This document shows positions 1-7,890 of a DNA stretch of 64,000 nucleotides, in pieces. Position numbers and translations under genes: made by a program. The DNA lies in contig DFKY01000020.1 in assembly GCA_002374095.1 (NCBI GenBank), positions 34,568 to 98,567 on the forward strand, given 5' to 3'. Numbering within the stretch: the stretch's first letter is position 1; every line of letters starts with the position of its first letter. Source of the DNA: Lachnospiraceae bacterium UBA3633 (GTDB lineage: Bacteria > Bacillota > Clostridia > Lachnospirales > Lachnospiraceae). A model generated the notes under the pieces. It had not been told where the DNA came from. It did not search any database and saw nothing but the letters and a program-made list of their open reading frames with translations.

Positions 1-627
1 TTTGCAGGTTGTGATGCACTTGCAGAAGCTATCGCAAAAGGTGAAGCAGCAGTAAATCAGTGTCCTGTCGGTGGTGCACCAGTTGCAGCAAAAATTAGTG
101 AAGTGATGGGTGTTGAAGCTGGAGACACAGTAAAGATGGTTGCATTTGTAAACTGCAATGGAACTTGTGTAAATGCAAATAAAGCATATGAATATAATGG
201 TGTAAAAGATTGTAGACTTGCAGCATCACTTCCAAATGCTGGAGAAAAACTTTGTCGGAATGCCTGCCTTGGTTATGGAACTTGTGTTGATGCATGTAAG
301 TTTGGCGCTATGGAGATAGTAGATGGTGTGGCAAAAGTTGATCCAGAAAAATGCGTTGCTTGTAAAGCTTGTATCAAAGCTTGTCCAATGAAAGTTATAT
401 CACTTGTTCCTTATGGAAAGAAACATATAGTAGAGTGCTCAAATAGAGATAAAGGAAAACCTGCTATGGATGCATGTAAAGTATCGTGTATCGCATGTGG
501 AATGTGTGAGAGGACTTGTACGAAGGGTGCCATCAAGGTTGATAGAAATCTAGCAGTTATGGATTATAATCTCTGTGATGATTGTGGAGCATGTAGTGAA
601 AAGTGCCCAAGAAAGTGTATAAGCTAA
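1..627 (+). CDS. rnfB: Electron transport complex protein RnfB, C-terminal part (5' end outside window)
   Basis: The reading frame is open from base 1, so this is the C-terminal 208 residues of a longer protein. RnfB is the membrane-associated iron-sulfur subunit of the Rnf complex, which couples ferredoxin oxidation to NAD+ reduction and ion export. The first visible residues (FAGCDALAEAI, then a Cys in NQCPVGG) match the cysteine region of the RnfB domain. Behind it come several ferredoxin-like 4Fe-4S motifs: CLGYGTCVDAC, CVACKACIKACP, CIACGMCERTC and CDDCGACSEKCP. An internal ATG at 103 is not the start, because the conserved cysteine region lies upstream of it. RnfB is usually the last gene of an rnfCDGEAB operon, which fits the terminator directly downstream. 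The number of clusters and the preceding gene order cannot be judged from here. Confidence 0.93.
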   Translation, partial: FAGCDALAEAIAKGEAAVNQCPVGGAPVAAKISEVMGVEAGDTVKMVAFVNCNGTCVNANKAYEYNGVKDCRLAASLPNAGEKLCRNACLGYGTCVDACKFGAMEIVDGVAKVDPEKCVACKACIKACPMKVISLVPYGKKHIVECSNRDKGKPAMDACKVSCIACGMCERTCTKGAIKVDRNLAVMDYNLCDDCGACSEKCPRKCIS

Positions 628-635
628 GATAAAAG

Positions 636-660
636 AGCGGACTTGAAGTCCGCTTTTTTT
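636..660 (+). terminator. Intrinsic terminator between rnfB and glnN
   Basis: AGCGGAC at 636-642 pairs with GTCCGCT at 648-654 around a TTGAA loop and is followed by an unbroken T run to 660. It ends the rnf transcript. The glnN ribosome binding site begins at 661, so there is no room for a promoter between this hairpin and glnN. Confidence 0.88.
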
Positions 661-673
661 GAAAGGACTATAG

Positions 674-2776
674 ATGAGAGATTTTAATTTGAAAAAAGAT
701 TTTGGTAAGTATGTATTTAGCAATGATGTGATGAAAGCATATTTGCCTAAAAATGTTTTTGAAAAACTAAAAAAGACAATCAGTGAAGGAGAGGAGCTTG
801 ACTCTTCGCTTGCAAAGTATGTAGCTAAAGGTATGATGGAGTGGGCTATAAAAAATGGTGCCACTCACTACACTCATTGGTTTGAGCCTCTAAATGATGG
901 AACTGCAGAAAAACAAAACTCATTTCTAAAAATAGAAGAAGGGAAAAAGCCTATCCTTGAGTTTAGTGGGACAGAGCTTATAAAGGGTGAGACAGATGCA
1001 TCATCATTTCCTACAGGCAATATAAGAGCTACTTTTGAAGCAAGGGGCTATACTATCTGGGACTGCACAAGCCCAGCGTTTTTAAGAGTTGTAGATGATG
1101 TGCTTACCTTATGTATACCTACAGCATTTATATCTTATGGTGGAGAAGCACTTGATAATAAGACGCCACTTCTTCGTAGTATGCAAGTTATAAGCAACGA
1201 ATCAGTAAAACTTCTTAAGCTTTTTAAGCATAAGTGCCAAAAAGTAAGTCCAATGCTTGGAGTAGAGCAAGAATACTTTTTGATAGATAAGGATAAATAT
1301 AATAGAAGAAAAGACCTCATATACTGTGGAAGAACCCTTGTAGGCTCAAAAAGCCCTAAAGGTCAGGAACTTGAAGATCATTATTATGGTACTATAAGAC
1401 AAAAAGTACTTAAGTTTATGACCGAAGTCAATGAAGAATTGTGGCTTCTTGGCGTTCCTGCAAAGACACAGCATAATGAAGTAGCACCTGGACAACATGA
1501 ACTTGCATGTATCTATGAAGAGGCAAATGTGAGTTGCGATCACAACCAACTTGTGATGGAGACACTAAAGAGAGTGGCGGAGAAACATGGACTTGAATGT
1601 CTTCTTCATGAGAAACCATTTAAGTGGGTCAATGGATCAGGAAAACATAATAACTGGTCACTTGTCACAGATGATGGAGTTAACTTACTTAATCCAGGAA
1701 CTACTCCACATGAAAATTTGCAATTCTTACTTATACTATCTTGTATAATTGCAGCAGTTGATAATTATGCAGTGCTACTTCGTGCATCATGTGCAACACC
1801 AGGAAAAGAGCAAAGACTTGGAGCAAGTGAAGCACCACCTGCTATAATCTCATGCTTTATCGGTGACCAATTGAATGATGTCGTAGAGCATTTTGTAAAA
1901 GATGGATATGCGAATGACTCTAAAAAAGGTGGAAAGATAAAAAAAGATATAAGCACATTGCCAGAACTTTGGCTTGATGTGACGGATAGAAATAGAACTT
2001 CACCATTTGCATTTACAGGAAATAAATTTGAATTTAGAATGGTAGGATCAAGTGATTCGTGTGCTATGCCTATAACAGTTTTGAATACTATAGTTGCAAA
2101 TGAATTTAAAAAAGCAACGAATACACTTTCTAAATCTAAAGATCTAAAAAGTGATGCAAAGAAATACATTCAACAAAACTTTAGAGAACATGGAAGAGTG
2201 ATTTTTAGTGGTGATGGATACTCTAAAGATTGGGAGAAAGAGGCGAAAAAGCGTGGACTCCCTGACGTAAAGAGTGTAGTTGATGCGATACCTGTATTTG
2301 TAGATAAAGATGTAGTTAGTCTTTTCTCAAATTTCAATATTTTATCTGAAAGTGAACTTAGATGTAGATATGAAGTTGCTTTAGAGAATTATATAAATGT
2401 AACTAATATTGAAGCACTAACTCTTATTGATATAGCGAAAAAACTTGTCCTTCCAGCAAGTATCCACTATACGACAAGACTTGCAAATTCTATCAATTCT
2501 ATACGTGAGGTAGATAAGAAGCTTGATTCAAGTGTGCAGAGAGAGCTTTTGAAAGATACTTTACTTTGCGTTAGAAAGCTTAAAGATGAAGTGGACAAAC
2601 TTGAAAAAGATGTGAAGTCTTCGCATGATATATCTGATATAAAGAAAAGAGCATTGGCATATAAAGATAAGGTTAGTCCATGTATGGAGAAGCTCAGAGA
2701 ATACGTAGATTCACTTGAGATGATAGTTGATAAGGATATGTGGCCTATGCCAAGTTATGGGGATTTGCTTTTTTAG
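674..2776 (+). CDS. glnN: Glutamine synthetase, type III (GSIII)
   Basis: Makes glutamine from glutamate, ammonia and ATP in the cytoplasm. The 700-residue length is that of the long GSIII family rather than the roughly 450-residue GSI. Recognisable family blocks are MLGVEQEYFLIDK (metal-binding Glu region), TQHNEVAPGQHELA, NGSGKHNNWSL, ATPGKEQRLGASEAPPAI and NRTSPFAFTGNKFEFRM. The C-terminal 120 residues are helical and charged, as in other GSIII proteins. The start at 674 follows GAAAGGA at 661-667 with a 6-base spacer. The terminator 636-660 lies immediately upstream, so expression must come from read-through or from a promoter inside rnfB, which leaves room for attenuation. No glnR-type or PII gene is nearby. 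Confidence 0.95.
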   Translation: MRDFNLKKDFGKYVFSNDVMKAYLPKNVFEKLKKTISEGEELDSSLAKYVAKGMMEWAIKNGATHYTHWFEPLNDGTAEKQNSFLKIEEGKKPILEFSGTELIKGETDASSFPTGNIRATFEARGYTIWDCTSPAFLRVVDDVLTLCIPTAFISYGGEALDNKTPLLRSMQVISNESVKLLKLFKHKCQKVSPMLGVEQEYFLIDKDKYNRRKDLIYCGRTLVGSKSPKGQELEDHYYGTIRQKVLKFMTEVNEELWLLGVPAKTQHNEVAPGQHELACIYEEANVSCDHNQLVMETLKRVAEKHGLECLLHEKPFKWVNGSGKHNNWSLVTDDGVNLLNPGTTPHENLQFLLILSCIIAAVDNYAVLLRASCATPGKEQRLGASEAPPAIISCFIGDQLNDVVEHFVKDGYANDSKKGGKIKKDISTLPELWLDVTDRNRTSPFAFTGNKFEFRMVGSSDSCAMPITVLNTIVANEFKKATNTLSKSKDLKSDAKKYIQQNFREHGRVIFSGDGYSKDWEKEAKKRGLPDVKSVVDAIPVFVDKDVVSLFSNFNILSESELRCRYEVALENYINVTNIEALTLIDIAKKLVLPASIHYTTRLANSINSIREVDKKLDSSVQRELLKDTLLCVRKLKDEVDKLEKDVKSSHDISDIKKRALAYKDKVSPCMEKLREYVDSLEMIVDKDMWPMPSYGDLLF

Positions 2777-2804
2777 AAGTACTTATATACATATGTAAGA
2801 ATAA

Positions 2805-2832
2805 AAAAAGTGGCTTAAAATAGCCACTTTTT
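2805..2832. terminator. Bidirectional terminator between convergent glnN and a small minus-strand gene
   Basis: A perfect 11-base stem (2805-2815 with 2822-2832) encloses a 6-base loop, with A residues on the left arm and T residues on the right, so it can terminate transcripts from both sides. It overlaps the TAA stop codon of the minus-strand gene at 2831-2833. Confidence 0.85.
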
Positions 2833-3196
2833 ATAATGGAGAATTTAAGTCAATTTCAAGTAGTTTTTCCTTTTGATTAAATGTGACACCAAATTTTTCG
2901 CCTTCTGCGTGTTTTTTAGTAGTTTTGGCAATTTCTTTTATAATAGACTTATTGCAAATCCTTATAAAAGACTTGCCTGTTGAGACTTTATTGATAGTAT
3001 CTTCAGGAAATATCTTTTTGTCGATGTCGTCCTTATTTACTACTTTGATGCCTACTTTTTTGTTTTCGTTGTCAATTCCTATAACACACCACTTAGCGCC
3101 GTTGAAAAAATTGATACATGGGACGTTAAGAGTAATGTTACCAGAATAGATTGTGGCAATCTTATTGAAAGAGTTGCCTTTCACCCATTTGTACAT
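2831..3196 (-). CDS. Small conserved protein of unknown function (121 aa)
   Basis: I do not recognise a named domain. From memory, similar small proteins beginning MYKW and continuing with a segment like VATIYSxNITLN occur in many Lachnospiraceae genomes, so it is probably conserved within the family. The sequence reads as an alternating beta/alpha cytoplasmic protein: there is no signal peptide or membrane segment, and the C-terminus is lysine- and glutamate-rich. The start is well supported: TAGAGGG lies just upstream (complement of about 3202-3208), and a good promoter sits at 3230-3258. It is a single-gene transcript convergent with glnN. The function is not known. Confidence 0.75.
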   Translation of the reverse strand: MYKWVKGNSFNKIATIYSGNITLNVPCINFFNGAKWCVIGIDNENKKVGIKVVNKDDIDKKIFPEDTINKVSTGKSFIRICNKSIIKEIAKTTKKHAEGEKFGVTFNQKEKLLEIDLNSPL

Positions 3197-3229
3197 ACAT
3201 GCCCTCTATATTTAATTTAAACTAGTTGT

Positions 3230-3258
3230 ATGATAACATAAATTAAAATAATATTCAA
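3230..3258 (-). promoter_or_regulatory. Sigma-A-type promoter for the small minus-strand gene
   Basis: On the minus strand, TTGAAT (3253-3258) is followed after exactly 17 bases by TATCAT (3230-3235). The predicted transcript starts near 3223 and reaches the GAGGG ribosome binding site about 17 bases later. Confidence 0.6.
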
Positions 3259-3316
3259 GTATTTTTTTGAAAAAAAATGAAAAATTATGAAGATTATAGA
3301 ATGTTAATTGATATCT

Positions 3317-3832
3317 TTATAGTAATTGTTTTATAACATAAGTGTATATATTTTTTGCTTTTTCTTTCCAATTTTCACACATTGTGATTGCAGCATCAGA
3401 TGTGGGTACGTCCATTTCAATTTTAAAATTTTCATCTTTATTTTCGTTAATCTCAAGGACTATCTTAAAGTTGTTATCTGTGCTATCTGTGTAATTGGCT
3501 CTTATGATGGACTCCTCTTTTAGCTTAAACTTATTGTCTTTTATGTATTTGTCAAGTTCCTCTCTATGTGCTTTTGTTATCTCGTCTATAAAAGAATCGA
3601 GTGCATCTACGCCATCGCTTGTGGCCTTATAAAATATGGATGTCTTGGTTTTATATTCCTCGACAAGCTTTGTATCGACAAGGTCAGCAAGTATTTCTTG
3701 AAAAGATATAAAGGAAGTATATTTATCAAGAAAAAAATTACTTAAATTTTCGTGATTTAATGAAAAACTCACATTTTTAAGTAGATATAATATCATCAGT
3801 TTTATTTCATTTTTGGGATTATAAGTTGACAT
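3317..3832 (-). CDS. DUF4364 family protein, winged-helix-like (171 aa)
   Basis: The N-terminal half (residues about 5-75, including KLMILYLLKNVSFSLNHENL, ISFQEILADLVDTKLVEE and YKATSDGVDAL) has the pattern of a PadR-like winged helix: a helical start, a helix-turn-helix and a wing. The C-terminal half is a beta-rich domain rich in Asn and Asp. This matches the DUF4364 family common in Clostridia, which is probably regulatory but whose role I do not know. The ATG at 3832 is preferred to the upstream in-frame codon at 3913, because a strong promoter occupies 3840-3868. The predicted transcript starts about one base before this ATG and there is no Shine-Dalgarno site. It is divergent from the DUF5717 cluster, so it could control that cluster or itself. 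Confidence 0.8.
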   Translation of the reverse strand: MSTYNPKNEIKLMILYLLKNVSFSLNHENLSNFFLDKYTSFISFQEILADLVDTKLVEEYKTKTSIFYKATSDGVDALDSFIDEITKAHREELDKYIKDNKFKLKEESIIRANYTDSTDNNFKIVLEINENKDENFKIEMDVPTSDAAITMCENWKEKAKNIYTYVIKQLL

Positions 3833-3839
3833 AGAATAT

Positions 3840-3868
3840 ATTATATTATATTGCCCTGTGTTTTTCAA
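3840..3868 (-). promoter_or_regulatory. Promoter for the DUF4364 gene, predicted leaderless
   Basis: On the minus strand, TTGAAA (3863-3868) is followed by a 17-base spacer and TATAAT (3840-3845). A start site seven bases after the -10 element falls at 3833, one base before the A of the ATG at 3832. A second TATAAT (3845-3850) overlaps it, but its spacing of 12 is too short. Confidence 0.65.
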
Positions 3869-3879
3869 TACTTGAAAAA
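3861..3879. promoter_or_regulatory. 19-base dyad covering both -35 elements of the divergent promoters
   Basis: TTTTTCAA (3861-3868) and TTGAAAAA (3872-3879) are perfect inverted arms around TAC. The arms contain the -35 hexamers of the two back-to-back promoters. Such a site could be an operator, with the adjacent DUF4364 winged-helix-like protein as the obvious candidate ligand. The symmetry may also arise simply because two TTGAAA boxes face outward. Confidence 0.4.
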
Positions 3880-3900
3880 TAAGGTATATTTCGTTATAAT
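3872..3900 (+). promoter_or_regulatory. Promoter for the DUF5717-led operon, predicted leaderless
   Basis: TTGAAA (3872-3877), a 17-base spacer and TATAAT (3895-3900) form a near-consensus promoter. The predicted start at 3907 is one base before the ATG at 3908. No ribosome binding site exists between promoter and ATG. Confidence 0.68.
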
Positions 3901-3907
3901 TAATAAC

Positions 3908-6691
3908 ATGCAATATAATAGAGTAGTGCAGCTTGCAAGCGGCACTTGTATTAAAATTGATAATGCTCTTTCATCAAGGGTGAAATCAATTACTTTTGAG
4001 TTGGAAAAAGACAAAAAGTATGAGGATCACTTTAGTGTTTATAATGAAAGAGAACAGGAGCTTGATGGCAATGTGTACTCTGATAATAATAGAGTAAGCC
4101 TGAAAACACGAGTTCTCGCTGGCAAATCATGCGATATCTCATTTACTATTGATGCAACCAATATGCATGATGGAGATATAATAGAGGGAACTATTTTTAT
4201 AATTTCCAATGTTGGTATGCTTAAAATACCATATAGATACGATATTATAGCCAATAATACAGAAAAAATCATTAATTCCTTATCTACTATCACGGACTAT
4301 TATGATTACTTTAATGTGGATTTTGATGTGGCAAGAAATCTATTTTCTCATAGAGATTTTATAAAGGCACCTTTTATGCAAGATGAGTTTGTCATGAGCT
4401 TGTATGAAGGGCTATGCAAGGGAAGTAATATAAATATTGCGATAATAGAGTTTTTTAAAGCTTTTAGTATAGATATTACAAGTTTTTTTGCTACTTTTGA
4501 TGACGAGATAGTGAGAAGATACATCGACGATACTTTAGATAATATAGACCTTGAAAAAGTAAAGAGCAATGAAAAACTAGTGGAAGCTATATCATATGGT
4601 CATAGTGTTCTTGAAAGTGAAAAAATAACCAATGAATTAGAAAATGAAGCGATTCAAATTATAGAATCCATAGAAGATAGAGAGCTTCTAAATGTCCTTG
4701 CGTCTATGTGCGTAAGAGGCAATTATAGAGGAGAGATAGCATTTAGAATATATCTCAAAGTGGTAGAGAAAGGATCCAATATAAGTGGTATATATGACAA
4801 GTTCCTTGTGTCCATACCAGAAAGTTATCCATACCAATTGCCACTATATCTTTATAGATATTATTATGATGACCAGAAGTATTCTTTTGAAGATAAGGCA
4901 AGACTTTATGAAAATATAATTGCGACTTTTGATGAGATAGACAATGTCTATAAGATGTATAGTGCCGAGATAGTTGAGTATGCAATCTCACGTATTTATC
5001 AAAATCGTATCACAGAATCACTCGTCAAAATCTATGACAAGGTACTCACGACAAGTATAATCAATGATAATAATTGCAACAATATCCTTTATCTACTTAG
5101 AAGCCATAAAGTGATAGTTCACAATCAAAGCATCCGAAAAGCAATTATAAAATATGCAGAGACAAAAAAGGAAACAAAATATGATGTTATCAATGGCATA
5201 GCATATATTCCTATATTTTTTGATTCATATATTATGCTTTATGAAGATATCTATGGTAATAGATTTTATAATGAACCAGTAGATATAAAGGCACTTTTCA
5301 ATAGAAAAGAATTAGAAAAGCACATCATAGAAAATTATCCACATAAAGATATAATCGATATGACTAAGATTATAAAGTTGAATGAAGCAGCAAGTCTTAC
5401 GAAAGATTATGAAGTGGATGAGATAAGCGAACTTGAGACAAAGATGGATATAAGTATAATCATAGTCAATAAGTTTACAAAAAAGATTATAGATTTTTAT
5501 TACAATAGATGCAAAGAAAATGAGATTGTAACTGATGGAGAAAAGGCATATCTTAAGAAATTTCAGTTTAGTAAACTTGATGATGAGCATAAAAAGAAAT
5601 TATTAAAAGTCCTCTTTGTGGCAAAAGAATACACATATGTATATGATAAGGTGTCAATTTTTGGCATGGAGCTTTTAGACAAAAGCGATTTGATTATCTT
5701 GTTCTCTAAATGCATAGATATTGGATTGGAGGATAATAAAAATAGACTTCTGAATGATATGCTTAGCTTTGTAAAAGCGGGTAATGCTGATCCAAAGATT
5801 TGTACATATATGTCTAACTACTATGAAGGCTCTATAGACAATATGGTAGAGGTACTTAACTCTCTTACCGAGCTAAACCTTGATAGTAATTATATGGCTA
5901 AAAAGATCTTGCTTAATTCTCTTGAGTGCAACGATTCACGATTTGTGGATTATGCATATGATAATTATGTATATAGTGAAGATGAAGACATAAATCTTCA
6001 AGTGGCATATCTCAATAAGAAAGCGACTGACTATATGCTTGATTCTATAGACCCAGGACAAAGTTTTTTTGATAAGTTATCAAGCTATATGGGTGAGCAT
6101 TTTGCAGATATAGATATTGATATGCCGATTATATTTCTTTTTGCTATGACAAAGTATATATCTACAATAAAAATGCTTAGCAACAATGAATATAGACGTA
6201 TACTTATAAAGGCGATGGATAGACTCTTGAAGACGGAGTATGTATTTGCTTATTACAAAGATATCAACAAACATATGCGTATGCCATATAGCATTATGAA
6301 TAAAGAGTATATAGAGTATCATGCAAGCAAAGATTTTGTGCCAAAAGCGATATTGTCAATTAGTGGTAGTGACGAAAAGAAAGAGCTTGAACTTGCAAAG
6401 ATGTTTATGAATATATATGTAAAAAAAGTCACAGTCTTTAAAAATGAAATCATAACATATGAAATCATAAATAGCTCTGACCCATCAACAGGGATACTTG
6501 CATCTGGTACTCTTGTGTATGATGAGAAATATGATATAGAGTATCCAAGGAACCATAAAGCAAAAAGTACTTTTGACTATGTAAATGATGCCATAGTATG
6601 TCTTGATCGTGACAACATAGATGGACTTAAAAAAGTAGTCATGGATATGGTAGAAAAACAAGAAATATCTAAAGGATTATTTTCGATATGA
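3908..6691 (+). CDS. DUF5717 family protein (927 aa), first gene of a conserved uncharacterised trio
   Basis: Residues about 1-115 look like a beta-sandwich: alternating strands with SVYNEREQELDGNVYSDN and GDIIEGTIFIISNVGMLKIP. The rest is long and mostly helical, in a repeat-like pattern suggesting tandem helical hairpins (TPR/HEAT-like), ending in a short beta region (residues about 850-890). This architecture fits my memory of DUF5717, a Lachnospiraceae protein that travels with DUF5716. There is no signal peptide or membrane segment, so it should be cytoplasmic. I chose 3908 because the upstream in-frame TTG at 3851 lies inside the promoter region and the next in-frame ATG is far downstream. 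It overlaps the next gene by ATGA. The molecular role is unknown; a scaffold is an inference from the repeats. Confidence 0.78.
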   Translation: MQYNRVVQLASGTCIKIDNALSSRVKSITFELEKDKKYEDHFSVYNEREQELDGNVYSDNNRVSLKTRVLAGKSCDISFTIDATNMHDGDIIEGTIFIISNVGMLKIPYRYDIIANNTEKIINSLSTITDYYDYFNVDFDVARNLFSHRDFIKAPFMQDEFVMSLYEGLCKGSNINIAIIEFFKAFSIDITSFFATFDDEIVRRYIDDTLDNIDLEKVKSNEKLVEAISYGHSVLESEKITNELENEAIQIIESIEDRELLNVLASMCVRGNYRGEIAFRIYLKVVEKGSNISGIYDKFLVSIPESYPYQLPLYLYRYYYDDQKYSFEDKARLYENIIATFDEIDNVYKMYSAEIVEYAISRIYQNRITESLVKIYDKVLTTSIINDNNCNNILYLLRSHKVIVHNQSIRKAIIKYAETKKETKYDVINGIAYIPIFFDSYIMLYEDIYGNRFYNEPVDIKALFNRKELEKHIIENYPHKDIIDMTKIIKLNEAASLTKDYEVDEISELETKMDISIIIVNKFTKKIIDFYYNRCKENEIVTDGEKAYLKKFQFSKLDDEHKKKLLKVLFVAKEYTYVYDKVSIFGMELLDKSDLIILFSKCIDIGLEDNKNRLLNDMLSFVKAGNADPKICTYMSNYYEGSIDNMVEVLNSLTELNLDSNYMAKKILLNSLECNDSRFVDYAYDNYVYSEDEDINLQVAYLNKKATDYMLDSIDPGQSFFDKLSSYMGEHFADIDIDMPIIFLFAMTKYISTIKMLSNNEYRRILIKAMDRLLKTEYVFAYYKDINKHMRMPYSIMNKEYIEYHASKDFVPKAILSISGSDEKKELELAKMFMNIYVKKVTVFKNEIITYEIINSSDPSTGILASGTLVYDEKYDIEYPRNHKAKSTFDYVNDAIVCLDRDNIDGLKKVVMDMVEKQEISKGLFSI

Positions 6692-7890
6692 TTATAGGTA
6701 TAAGTATAGATGAAAACTATGCATATGTAAGTACCAATCTGGACGAGAATGTCATGCAGATTCCTTTTGCTATCGGAAAAAATCTTGTAAGCAATAATTG
6801 GTTTATAGGCGATGAAGCAAAGAATGAAAATATTGATAGCACAGATATTGTTATAGACAAACTTTATTATATCTTGGAAAATGATGGCAATGCCAGGATA
6901 GGTGATAAAAGTTATGAGGCAGAAGAACTTACAAGTATTTTTCTAAAACATCTTATCTTGAAATTTCCAAATGTGGAGTATGTCACAATAGTCGTAAGAA
7001 ACTGCAATATAAAGATCTTGGAAAAATTACATAATGCACTTATGGCCTGTATTGAAGATAAGAACAAATGTAAGGTTACTACATTTAGTGAAGCATTTAT
7101 ATCATATATAAAGTCACACACGAGTGAGTATTATGATAACCCCATTGCACTTTTCAATTTTACAGAGAAAGCACTTAATTACTATGAACTTATAAGATAT
7201 AAGTCAGCTGATAATCTTGAGTATTGGAAGGTCAATACAAAAGAGCATCTATCATTGCCACTTGATCTTTTGACAGGAGATACTGGTAAAAGAGTATGTG
7301 ATAACCTTTTGTGTGAGTTTGCAAAACATTCTATACAGGAAGTAGCATACAATAATATTATCTTGTCGGGACTTGGTTTTGTAGAAGCTTCGTCTTATAG
7401 AGAGTTTATGACATATGTGTGTGGCATAACGGAAGTTAACACGGATATTAATTTTTTTGCTAAAGCAGCAGTTATGCTTTCGAGAGATTTGATGGAAGGG
7501 AACTTCAGCGAAGATATAGTACTTATGACAGATGCAAGGACAGATGTGGCACTTAGAGTCAATGTGAGAGTGAGCGCTACAGAGGACAAGTTGGAGCTTG
7601 TGAAACCAGGAAGTGAATGGTTTGATATAGATGAGTATTCTTTCAATATAATTGTTGACAATGAAAAGGAACTACGTTTTGAATACTTAAAAGTGATAGA
7701 AGGAATCATTAAAGAGTTTGTAGTAGATATACCTGGTAGTGATAAATTGAGAGATGATAAAACTAATGAGTATGAAGTTAGTCTTAAATTTTTACAACAA
7801 AATCTTTTGCAAGTGACACTAACTGATATAGGCTTTGGCGAGTTTTATGAATCACAGATAAAATCATCATCAAGAGAAATAGAATTATAA
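6688..7890 (+). CDS. DUF5716 family protein, possible actin/Hsp70-like fold (400 aa)
   Basis: It opens with IIGISIDENYAYVSTNLDEN, which resembles the phosphate-1 loop strand pair of Hsp70/actin ATPases. In the middle it has NIILSGLGFVEASSYREFM (residues about 225-243), placed like the adenosine motif of that fold. Residues about 270-400 then resemble an Hsp70-type substrate or beta domain (TDARTDVALRVNVRVS and following). The resemblance is my inference. The canonical glycine-rich phosphate loop is weak, so ATP binding may be lost. The family name DUF5716 is from memory of the Lachnospiraceae pair. The gene overlaps DUF5717 by four bases and the next gene by one, so the three products are probably made in step and may form a complex. 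Confidence 0.72.
   Translation: MIIGISIDENYAYVSTNLDENVMQIPFAIGKNLVSNNWFIGDEAKNENIDSTDIVIDKLYYILENDGNARIGDKSYEAEELTSIFLKHLILKFPNVEYVTIVVRNCNIKILEKLHNALMACIEDKNKCKVTTFSEAFISYIKSHTSEYYDNPIALFNFTEKALNYYELIRYKSADNLEYWKVNTKEHLSLPLDLLTGDTGKRVCDNLLCEFAKHSIQEVAYNNIILSGLGFVEASSYREFMTYVCGITEVNTDINFFAKAAVMLSRDLMEGNFSEDIVLMTDARTDVALRVNVRVSATEDKLELVKPGSEWFDIDEYSFNIIVDNEKELRFEYLKVIEGIIKEFVVDIPGSDKLRDDKTNEYEVSLKFLQQNLLQVTLTDIGFGEFYESQIKSSSREIEL

Noticed and set aside
2777..2830. Possible small RNA in the glnN downstream region.
   Set aside because: The only structure is the bidirectional terminator; nothing else is visible.
3851..3907. Upstream extension of the DUF5717 gene to TTG 3851.
   Set aside because: The extension lies within the promoter elements at 3872-3900, so it cannot be part of the transcript started there.
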